Assembly (NCBI RefSeq): GCF_963675165.1 | Contig: NC_087387.1 | Span: forward strand, 4,676,990-4,740,989 | Source: Halichondria panicea | Taxonomy: Eukaryota > Porifera > Demospongiae > Suberitida > Halichondriidae | Reading direction: 5' to 3' | Length of the DNA: 64,000 bases | Shown: in pieces, positions 10,201-22,200 of the stretch | Layout of the letters: each line of letters opens with the position of its first letter | How positions within the stretch are numbered: position 1 is the first letter of the stretch | Notes under the pieces: generated by a model | Told to the model about the DNA's origin: nothing | Database searches by the model: none | The model's input: only the letters and a program-made list of their open reading frames with translations | Program-made: the position numbers and the translations under genes

Positions 10201-13200
10201 AAAAAGCCCATCTTGAATAAACGCCCATCCCCTCTTTGCTTCGAATTCTTGCAGAGGAGGTACGACACGGTCACATGACAAGCCAAAAGGATTATGAATC
10301 TCATTAACTTGTGCATGAATATCATTCAAGACTGTGTACTTTGATAGTGGATTTGGTTTGGCGTGTATCTTTCAAGAAATAAACTTGACGTTTCTAAGAT
10401 CAGGATGGTTCATTGCTGGGCTTATACTGATGTGAAATAGCTTTTCAACCAGTTTCAACCACCACTTAGATTTTGAGATATTATTGTTTTTAGTGTAATT
10501 CTGTTTTAGAGTGTTTAATAAGTATTCTGTGCCTGCATTCAGGATAGGATCACTGCCAACATCTGAGCCTTGGTTGTTACAACAAATCTAATCTCTATTT
10601 GTAAAACTCTAGCTACTAGCCAGCAACAAATTCACTGAGTTTTATGCTCTAAACTTGTCTCTTCATGGTGCTTACTTGCCATCAGTTGAATGTCGTCATT
10701 GGAATGCATTTGTAACGACTTCTTTGTCTTTCTTGCCTTCAATCAAGAAATAGCAGCCGCGTGAGCTTAACCGCGTGTCGTACCTCCTCTGGAATTCTTG
10801 CATGTAGACTCGCAAGCCACTCCCTTTTCTCTGATTGGACGGGGGCGGGAGAAAAGGGACTGGTGACTCTGGGACACATTTTGTGTCTCTACCAGAATTT
10901 GGGTAGAGATTATTCATTGATTTTTCCACGTGATCCAAAAATTGCGTGAGGTTAAGTAGAATTGCGTAGCCTGCAAAAGTGATCGCGGGCGTCTTAGCTA
11001 CAGTTTAAGAATGGATGCTAGTGCTAGAAAAGAGAAGATGATGGAGTAATAACATCATCAGGCATTCAGCTAGGATATAGTCATCTAAGACACCAGCAGA
11101 GATTAGCTTGTTTTAGTTTTACATGATGAGAACTGGCAGCCGAAAGTCATTGGTTGCCTAAAGCTTTTAATAACCTGTACAATACAAGACAGATAATGGC
11201 AGACGGCAGCAGTTGAATTGAGAGTAGTCAGACTTGTACAAGCTGTCTTAAATCGCTGCCACTCCTCGGTTCAAAGAAAGACTGCCAAGATTTCTACGTT
11301 CATCAGCTGTTCCATGCTAATCCACAAGTTGTGGCACAACAGACACTGGTACAAGGATCTATAAAATCAAAAGGCTGGCTAGATAGATCTGTATACTTGT
11401 CTTCTGTGTGTCTTTAGCTTTTGACGCATCAGAATAAATTGGATAATTTGCACGTGACATTAATATTTAATAGCATTCCTGATTTACACATAGCCTCCTT
11501 CGCAGCCTCTCCTTTTTCTGTTCTTTGTCATAGTTCAATAAGATAAAACACGGGACTAATTGGAGGAACAAAGAAAGAAAGAAGGAAGAGACTAAGAAAA
11601 AGGAGAGCCTGCCTTGCTAAGTCGCGTGACGGTAGACGAGTGAAAATGAACGTGGGCAATCACTAGCTGGGCGGAGCCTGACAGAGCAAAAAGCTACAGC
11701 ATGCCTACGCATTGCAAACTCTAAATAAAAGCTGTTAGCATCGTAGATAGTAAGCCAGAATCAACATCGTAGACGAGGGCTTACCTAGTAAAGACTAAAG
11801 AGACTAAATATCTAAATTTAGCTCAGTTTTTTTTCCTGAGTTCAGAACAGACCCACTTGATTAGTAGATATAATTATTACAGCAGTATAGTCTACTCTAC
11901 TCTAGTCTTTCATACTTTCTCTACTGACTAAAGGTCTCACGAAGGCTGACTCTACTGCACTGTACTGTACTGTTCATAACAGATTATGTTCCTGGTAAAT
12001 GCGCTCCAAGTACTGTGTGGGAGGACAGTTATTGAGGTTTTCTCTCGCCCACGCTCTTGCCTTGGTTTTCTGAAACAAAGTATCGGATAGCTGCTCTGTA
12101 GGAGTATGACCTACCATCCTTCGAGAAGTTTCTGCTACATCTAACATCAACGAATAGAGTCAGAGTCCACTTCTTCATGTTCATTCTCTTGTCATGCTTT
12201 AATCATACTCATGTATTAGTTTATAACATGGTTGTTTTCAATAAAATGTTCATACTACAGGGACATAGCCACCAGTCAGGTTAGTCAGGTTTCAACCTGA
12301 CCACTTTTTCCGAGGTGAATAGGCAATGGTCGTCACTACAGTAAACACATAATGGACAAAAAATGCTTCTTCTGCAGTGCAAAACATGCAATGATCAAGA
12401 CTATTAATCTACATGCTATCATTGCTATGGCGAGAGAGAATCCCTTCCAAGTCTTACAGACCAAGCTCACCATCCAGCTAACAATTTTTTGTTCCCCAAG
12501 CGATCATTTGGAAAGTCCAAACCAGTCTTGCCAAATACAACTTTACTGTTTCTCCATCATGATAAGAATCAATGTTGTGTTTTGCGCGCGTAACAACCTG
12601 ACCACTCTAAAGTTGGTGGCTACGGCCCTGTACTATGTATTAAAATGAAAATACAATAAAATAATAAATTATTAATAAAAAAAATTGGCATAGAGTAAAG
12701 TATAAACCTCGATTTGAGGCCGCGGGTGGGCGTATGTTAGAATGAAAACTCACCGTTCGCGATTAAAAGCCCAGTCCCGGCCCCTAATAAGTATTAGCCT
12801 ATAATTATAGACTTCTTGCAGGAAAGGGTGGGCGTATTTTCGTGAGGGTACGGTAGTATCGTTGAAGATTATTCATTAAGCCATCAGATAGGCTTCTGTT
12901 TCCATTCAGCTCCTCTCCTATAATGACTGTGTGGAATTCAATTCTGTCAACAATTGCTATCAACAATAATAATGTAACATTATACCTCTTCACCTCTTCT
13001 AATAGTTTTTGAGCGAAACGAAACAATGGCGAGAGGCATTAGCACAGCGCAGCTTGCACCACTCATTATATAGTGACTCTGCATATATATGGAAATACGG
13101 TCATAGCCACTTACGAAATATTAGCCGCTCTTTCTTTTATAGGCTCCTAGTCAACGATATTACTGCTATTGTTATATATACACACATGACATCATGATGA

Positions 13201-16200
13201 ACATTTTTGGATCAGGATAATCATAGGGAAAAGTGGGAATGATCGATCTGATTATGCCAAAAGCCTAAAATTCATGGCTGCATGCTGCAGTATAATAATA
13301 GTATGTTCTCACTATTGCATGCAGCTACCAATAGCTAGCGTTCTATAGTGCAGAGGTATAACTACTACGTATATCCCTTTCCTGGCCTATCGCAGTTCCG
13401 TCACTTTAGTTTGCATTTGTAGTTCAAAAGGTCAGTCCAACCCACCAAATTATATAGACGAGGCTAATACTTAATGCTCTGAGTATAATATAAGGCTGTA
13501 GATATTCTATCATGCTCATGCTCTCATTTTTTCTCTCTAATCTAGATAATATTTCTAATTTACGCAATGTTACTGCACTGTTCCCTCAGGCACAGACGTC
13601 CCCCCCGCAACCTCACTACCAATCCCCGGCTCAGCAGGCCCAGCCACCCCCCCCATAGTCTCACTATCCATCCCCGGCTCAGCAGGCCCAGCCATCCCCC
13701 CCGCAGCCTCACTACCCACCTCCGGCTCAGCAGGGACCACCCCCAGCCCAGGTAACTACATAACAGAGCCTCTCCCACTTGATTTTATCGCCACCCCCAA
13801 TGAAGGCTATGCATGGCTTAGAGATGGGCGTGGGTCAATGGTTGTGCACACTAACCAGTCGATTTTATGCCTTTCTGCTGCCTCAATGGAAGTATGTGTG
13901 GCCTTTAAATGTTGCACTCTGCTCAACTAAGCTGCTTAATTAAAGCAAGCATGCATGTAGACTATTGTAGTGCATGTGTCAACTTGTGTAGTGCCTGTGT
14001 ACACAAATGGCTTGCTGCTTCATCTTTGAAAATATTCTATGGCTATATATATATAGAAGGACTGTCTTAGTATACTACTCAGTCCTACATGACAGCATGT
14101 AGGTGGTCTAAACCCTTTTTTAAGTGTCCTAGCTCAACAAAACTTCAAAGGGTATTCGCATTCATGACACTATCCAATCTACCACATATAAATTAAATGT
14201 TAATTATGTGTGTTAACTGTGACCAAATATGACTTACCTTAACTTGAAAATACTGCCTCCAATACCAAGTTTTAGAAAACAAAATTGGTACAAAAGAAAG
14301 CTCTTAGTGAGATCTACTAGAAACAAGGTGGATATTTGGTGTGAGCTCATTCTAGCTTTGATTATAGCTTGAAAAAATGCTCAAAAAACGTGAAAATATG
14401 ATTTGTATGCTTATTGCGTGTACAAAATACGTGATAGCAGCCCTAAATATCCACTTGGTTTCTATATATTGCATTGTAGTAAGAACGTTCTTTTGATACT
14501 AAGATTGAACCATAATATTGGAGGCAGCGTTCTTTGGTTAAAGTAAATAGCAAGTTAATGTACACAACAAGGCAGTAACCATGGCAACAATGTTATCATC
14601 CTGATCCATTTACATATCTAATATGAATCCCGAATAAACACAATGAAACCATTACACAATGACAATGAATGGATTGCAATGCACCCTCATTCATGTAAAT
14701 CCAGGAATTATAATCAAGAAAACGTTACTATATAGAAGCCCATAGAAAGTCTTACTTGCATTGCATTGACCTTGAGCAGCTGTCAGTTTACACAGACAGA
14801 CACACACACACACTACCATATACCTCGCTTGCGCATGCACACCGAGGCATAATCCCAGCAAAATTAATAAGCAAGCTTGCTCACACATGCAGGTATATAA
14901 TATATTTTGTATTATAATGTTCTGTTAAAATTATAAGCCTCACCTGATCATGTGTTCTTTTACATGCTAGGTTTGACATGTACAGTAGAGTTTCTGCAAA
15001 CTACTATGAACATCACTGATGAACAGCTTAACTTAAACATTCAAGAAACATATCTCTATGAATTGGCAGCTTGCTTTGATAACACTGATGACTATGTCGA
15101 GATACTAGGGCTCTCAGATGCACAGCAAACGGATGTAAAGGAAGAGAAGGCTAAAGTTGTTATCAATCGCACACAGGCCGGTATGAAATTGGCTCTCAAA
15201 TACTGGCTGCGAAAAGAACATTTGGAGGCAACTTTCCGATCTTTACTCTCTCTCATACTTTCTATGAATAAAGGAAATGTTGCTGGCGAAGTATGCGAGT
15301 TCCTTAAAAATCGTACGTAATTAATTATACATCATGCATGAGTGTATTCAGAGCCGTGTAATTAACCAAGAGCATGCAGTCTTATATTGATCAATCACTT
15401 ATTATAACATGAATTATGCATGGTGTGTTCATGCAACATCTCAAAAGCATTGCACAGAGTGTATGGTTGACAGTAAAATAATAACGTATATATATAATGT
15501 CATTCCTTATTATACAATATAGTACAACTCCCAAAACGAAAACGGAAAAACTCAGATTATAGCATGCAAAGTGGGTCGATAGGCACATCCAAACAAAGGA
15601 GGAAGTCAGGTATTATAATTATATGCACTTATTAATTGATCGACTGAATTAAGCATAACTGCATGCATGTAGATGCTACAGTAGAAGAATTGGACTTGCT
15701 GAAAGAAGATTTTTCTATGGAACGTTCGTTTAACAATCTGTCCAATCAAATACGGAAGTCACTAGTGGATCAAGGCCATAAGCCAACTCAATTACTTTCC
15801 TGCTTACAAGGATATGACATGTTTCCTAAGCTTCTTGTGGAATCTAATACTATTTTCGCAGAAGAGAAAGAAAGATGCATGAAATGTGAATCAATTAATG
15901 ATTTGTGGTTTTATATCGGCAATTTCTTCACATCTTATAGCTATGAGATATTGGAGACTCTCATCCAAGAATTAGGAACAGAAACTGACAAGCAACGCTT
16001 GCAAGACTATAAAAAATTGTTTTTTGAGCATTCCAAGAAGTCTCTTGAGAACTTCGGTGCAGCCCTGACTCGATTCACGGGCACCACATACAGGGAATTG
16101 ATTGTCAAAATTAATGACACCTTCAAAAAGATTTCTGCTAAACACCTTGAAGAACTCAAGATTAACTTGGCTAAAGCAGTTGATATTCCAAACAATCACC

Positions 16201-19200
16201 TTAAACGATTCATTGTTCAACCAGGGTGCATTGAAATAACTTATCATGTTCCACTGTATGTCGAATTTCAACTGAAAGCATTTTCAATTTCATCAGAACA
16301 GCGAACTTTACTAGAAAATCTTCGAGTTATTTGGCTGAAATGTGGATGCTTCTGGTATTATGTACAGGTATGTTCATTTAATTGCTATGCTTTGTTATTG
16401 TAGGATATTGATAATTATAGGCCCAATTATAGTATTAGTTGATAACTGCAGAATGTTGACGGATCTGGCTCAGGAAATAATCAAAGAAGACCAGATACAG
16501 GTTTGCATACCTTTTACTATCAATTACCTTAATTTGACCATTTTTTCTCAGATGGCGACCGCTCAAGTGATGCTCGCAAGAAGTTTATCTCTAATATAAA
16601 TCCAGACAATGTTGTGGACACTGATTCAGTTTATGAACAACTTGATAAGGCAAGCTCTATTCACGACAGTGAATCTGGATATGGCACTGGATATGGCACG
16701 ATGGGTAAAGATTATACTTATGGCAAATTGCCAGCTCGTAAGGTAAGAAAATTGTTGTTTAATTATGACTATGGAGTAATTAACTATTATACTGCTCTGT
16801 GCATCGTACCGAATTACTCTATATGCACGAGGTGAGCTGTCCAAAGGGTATAGAACATTCAGCTCAATAATATAATACACTTGCAGTCATGTACACACAT
16901 CTTATGTATTATTGAGATTTGGTTGATATGCAGTTAAAGTGCCCAACCATAACCACCTCATTCGGTGTGTTTGCTTTACTAATCCAATTAGTGGTAATGG
17001 TTGGCAGTTAAACTTTTCTGTATACATCCAAATTATTGTATACTACAGTTGGAATCGTATACACTTTTGTTTATACCATACTCTACCGAGATTACACCCA
17101 CCCTAATTGCATGCTACAAAGTAGCCTCGAATCCAGGCGGATTAAAATACGGCCTGGTATCTATTGCATGTGTAATTAATCATAGGCGTGGTCCATAGGC
17201 GTGGTCCATACACGCCCATGTACTATATACTATGTATATGAAGCTTTATAGCCTAGCTAGCTAGCTGTGGCCCTCTATGGTGTTGTCGAGAAGACTTGCA
17301 CACTATAGTCTGAAACCAGAAAAGGCTCTCATCTACCTCTATATATATGATGGTTGGATGGTCGTGATGTTTTGAACTTGGTTTCTGAGCTTCGTAGAGT
17401 ACGGCACATATTTATGCCTTGGTGCGCATGCGCAAGCGAGGTATACGATAGTGTGTTCGTGTGTGTGTGTGTGTACACTGCTACAGCTGGTCAAGGATCA
17501 ATGAAGTGGAAGTATATAGAGTTTCTATAGGCTTCTAGTCATTTTAATTCGTTAGTATAAATAATAAAAGACGGGTAGTCATTTTAGTGTTTTCAGATTT
17601 TCAGGGTGTATACTAATTTTGGCGGATTTGCAGTAAATTCATTTGTCACAAGGTTGAATGGGTCAAATATAGATGAAAAAAGAGCTATAATAATTATAGC
17701 TTGCTTAGCATATTTTCATTAGAAAAAAGAAAAAAAGAAGGAGATTCATTCATAATAGACCTTTTATTAATGTGATGGAATGTGCTGACATTGCACCAAT
17801 GACTCACTGGGGAACGAAAGTGCTGCTACCACTCCCATTAAATGATCATTTTAGTTGCTACTGCATTCTTGGTGGCCGAGAAGGGTCACCCGCCTTGCCT
17901 TTGCCTACCGCCACAATTAACCGCGAATGCAAAATGTTTGCGCTCACAGTATATATAGGTGCATTATTTGTATTCCCTTTACTTTTAGCAACCAGAGGAG
18001 AAAATAGACCAACTTGGTCGCTTAGATACCATCGAAACCTCACAAATGAAAACTTTCCCCGATGCAACGAAGGCGCAGATTGACACGAGCCGTTTATTGA
18101 AAAGGTATACAGCATGTGTTCCAAAACGAAATGACAACAATACTCAACTTCATATTGCTTGTTATAATGGCGATGTGTTAAAGGTTTCAGAATGTATTCA
18201 AGTTCAAAAACTAGATCCATTGGAGTTTAATCAACAAGGTGATACGGCTCTTCATACTGCCACAAGAGCTGGACATCTCAACGTTGTTAAGTACCTTGTT
18301 GAAGAATGCCAAGTAAATGAAGCTTGTGAAGCTGCTGATGGTTCAACTGCTTTTCATATTGCTGCCTTCTATGGGCACAAACATTTGGTCAAGTATTTTA
18401 ATGAGAAAGAGCTTGATCCGTTATATTGTAATGAATACAAAGAAACACCGTTATTTCTGGCTTGCTTGGCTGGTGACGTGCAGATAGTCAAACTTTTGGT
18501 TAAGGAAGCTCAAAAATATCAGCCAGTTGAAGATTTCATTCGTAACACAACTCTCACTGGTGAAACAGTACTTCACTATGCTGTATTGTCCAAAAAATTA
18601 GCAATGGTAAAGTACTTAGTAACCATTCTCCAAACTGAACGACTTGAACGAGGCGTACGATATGACACGGCTCAGCATAGGTTTGCATTGCTGGATGAAG
18701 CAGACAGAAATGGCCGCATGCCTATTCATCTAGCTTGTCAATGTGGTTTGACAGATATTGTTCAGTACCTAGTTGAATCAGAGACCTACAAGCCAGACAT
18801 CTGTACAAGTAATGGATGTACTCCTCTTCACTATGCAGCTCTATCTGAAACACCTTGTGTTCTTGAGTACCTGATTAAAGAACATCATTGTGATGCGATG
18901 TGTACTGACATCCTAAACAATACACCTGTTCACTATGCAGCAATAGGTGGTACTCTAGAAACTTTCAAATGTCTTATTGAAACTCATAGATGTGATTCCA
19001 ATGTTCTCAATATCCAAAAAGAATCACCTCTTCATATGGCTTGTGAAAATGGGCAAATTATCATCGCTAAATATCTCATTGAGGATGAAAAATACAACCA
19101 ATACAGCAAAGCCTCTCGAGGAAATACACCTCTTCATTTTGCTGCTTTTGGAGGTCATTATGATTTAGTAAAATATTTAATTATCGATCGTGAATGTGAC

Positions 19201-22200
19201 CCAAACACTAAGAACGATGATAATGAAACACCACTTTTCTTTGCTAGTTACGGGGAAAAAGTTCTTGCTCTTTTAGTTGGTGATGATGTGTTTCATCATA
19301 TCAAAAATCCTCCAAGATTCATGAAGACTATTAAATTTCTTGTTGAAGAGCATAATTGCTGTCTTACTTTATCTAATCCAGGCAAATTTTCCCCACTTCA
19401 AATAGCCTGTTTCTATGATAATATAACAGCTGTCCAATATTACATTGAGGATCAGAAATGTGACAAAGAATCTAAAGATGCTAACGGAATGGCTCTCATA
19501 CACGTTGCAGCTCTAGGAGACGCTATTGATGTCTTTACGTACCTAGTTGAAACTCAGCAGGTTGACATAAATTCCTCAGATAACAATGGTAACACGCCAT
19601 TACATTATGCAGCTGATACGAGAGGGAAAGAGTCACTTAAAACAGATCTCTACAAAAGTGTTATTAAAACTCCCACCAAGTTATCTTTTCATCAGAAAAC
19701 AGGTTTGAAAAATATTTTCACGGATATGAACCAAATTGAACACCAACTGAACCTTTCCGTTCTTCGATACTTAATGAGTGGAGTAACAAGTATCTCTGAA
19801 CTAACTAACAGTAAGGGGCAAACACCTCTCCACATTGCATGCAAGCGTGGACAACTTAGTACCGTGAAACTTTTCAGCGATTTTGAGCTGGAAACTAAAG
19901 ATAAAGAAGGAGCAACACCACTTCACCTTGCTGCACAATGTGGCCACTTACCAGTTGTCGAATATCTAGCTTTAGAGAAGAAATGTGATATAAAATGTAT
20001 CGACAATGACAATGACACACCAGCTCATCTTGCCACCATCAGTGGACATCTAGATGTAATAAAATTTTTCGTAGAAACTATGGGATTTGATATTCTCGCT
20101 GACAGTTCCCAAGAGTCACATGACGTCAAGTTTGTTCGATTTCCTCTTCATGTAGCTTGTGCAGCAGAAAACATTGACGTTGTCAGGTATCTGGTTGAAG
20201 AATTCCGATGTGATGTAATGACAAGAGATGAAGATGGCGATGTACCTCTTCATCATGCAGCAATGCTTAAAAACATTACCACAATAAAATACTTAGTAGA
20301 AGAGTGTGATTGTAATGTCCTAGTTACAAATGAAAAAGGCTTAACTCCTCTTCACTATTCTGTTGTCAGTAATATAGACATTGTACAGTATTTTGTTGAG
20401 GAGTGCGAATGTGACGTTCGAGTAAAGACCAAAGACGGACTAACACCTCTTCACTTAGCAGTTATTGTTGGAAACATCGATGTTGCTAAATACTTTATAA
20501 GCAAGAACTCTGATTTGCTACACTCTCGTGACAATAATGGTTGCACACCTCTGCATATGGCAGCTATGTATGGAAAAGTTGAAATGTGCAAATTACTTAT
20601 ATCCGACTTCTACTGTGATAAAAATGAAATAGCTGAAAATGGGCAAACCCCGCTTCATTTTGCTGCAAGTGATGGTCACCTGCCTGTTGTGGAGTACCTA
20701 ACACTCGAAGTGAACTGTGACAAGTCTAGCACAGATGTAGATGGTTTCACACCAGCTCACTTAGCTGTTTTAAATGGACATCTAGATGTACTCAAATTTT
20801 TTGTCGAGAGGCTGACTTTTGATATACGAAATGAAAAAGCACTTGACAATAATATTAGGCCAATTCATTTAGTAGTAGCAAAAAATGGAAACTTAGCTAT
20901 CTTGAAGTATTTGGTTGAAGAATGCAAATGTGATGTAATGGTCAAAGACAGTCATGATCGAGTGCCCCTTCACTATGCTGCAATACTTGGACAATTGGAG
21001 ACAGTAAGGTATTTAATTGAAAAATGTGAATGCGATGCAATGGTAAAAGACAGTGATGGTATGCTACCTCTGGATTATTCTACTGCTAATAAAACAACAG
21101 AAATTATGAGGTACCTCGTTGAAGAATGTCAATGTCCCTTGAACTCAATGAACAAAACTGGTCAAGTTCTTCTTCATCATGCAGCAGGCTGTGGAAATAT
21201 CGAGGCTATTGTGTATTTGACAAGTAAAACAACTGATGATTTACCCCGAGACGTTTTAGACCTAACTCCTGTTCATTACGCAGTATTGAATGAATCGCTC
21301 CCGATTGTCACTTATTATGTATCATACCTCAAGTGTGACCCCAATATTCCATGTCTTTCAGATACTACTCTACTTCAATTGGCGTGTTCTGGAGGCCACC
21401 TGGATATTGTACAGTTCCTTCAACAATGCCCTGCATGTGATTTTCAAGAGAGTGACAGAAGTGGCAAGACACCTTTACATTATGCTCTTGGCGCAGAGCA
21501 GATGGAAATTTCTCATTTTCTTGTAAACCTAAAATTATGTGATGTAACAGCTAGTGACAAAGCAGGAAACACATGTCTTCACATTGCAGCTGAGCATGGA
21601 CTACTGGAATTTGTTCAGTTATTTGTAGATGATTTTGACTGCAATCCGAACTCCCTAAATGCACGCAGACTAACTCCTTTTCACGTAGCTTGTGAAAATG
21701 GACACGAAGAAGTGATGAAGTATTTAACAAGTCACCATAAGTTTACTCCAGTAACGAATAACGACAATTTTACCACGCTTTATTTTATTGTTCTCAACAA
21801 TAATATTGAAAAAGCAAAAGAACTTGCCTTGTCGTCAGAATATGATCTAAAAAGCAGAGACCAAGACGGTAAGACAATTCTTCATTATGCTGTCAAAACT
21901 TTAAGGAGAGAGTTCATTGAATTTCTGATATTTGAGATTGGGTGTGATGTAACCATTGCCGATAACGAAGGAAATACGTGTCTCCATATTGCAGCAGAGC
22001 TTGGGCAGCTCGAACTAGTTCAAATGTTTGTCATGGCATATGGACTTAACATCAACCGTCAAAACTCTGTAGGATTAACTCCCTTACATCTAGCTGCTTG
22101 TAATGGGTATGAGGGTGTGGCTAAATTTCTACTTGAGCAACCTAACTGTGATGTAATGCGTAAAGACAATGATAATCGCACTCCTCTACATCATGCTATT

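Noticed and set aside
13545-13751. Reading of exon 4 from an acceptor at 13546, giving a PQPHY/SPAQQAQP repeat protein with a stop codon
   Set aside because: That frame meets a TAG in the repeat. Using the acceptor before 13590 in phase 1 keeps the whole exon open and joins exons 3 and 5 in phase.
13560-13778. Opposite-strand Trp/Gly/Arg-rich frame over the 48-bp repeats
   Set aside because: It is only the complement of the coding tandem repeat; no domain and no splice support.
17772-18083. Alternative N-terminus MMECADIAPMTHWG with a hydrophobic stretch ahead of the ankyrin exon
   Set aside because: It is in a different frame from the ankyrin repeats. The acceptor at 17987-17988 joins exon 8 in phase and explains the region.
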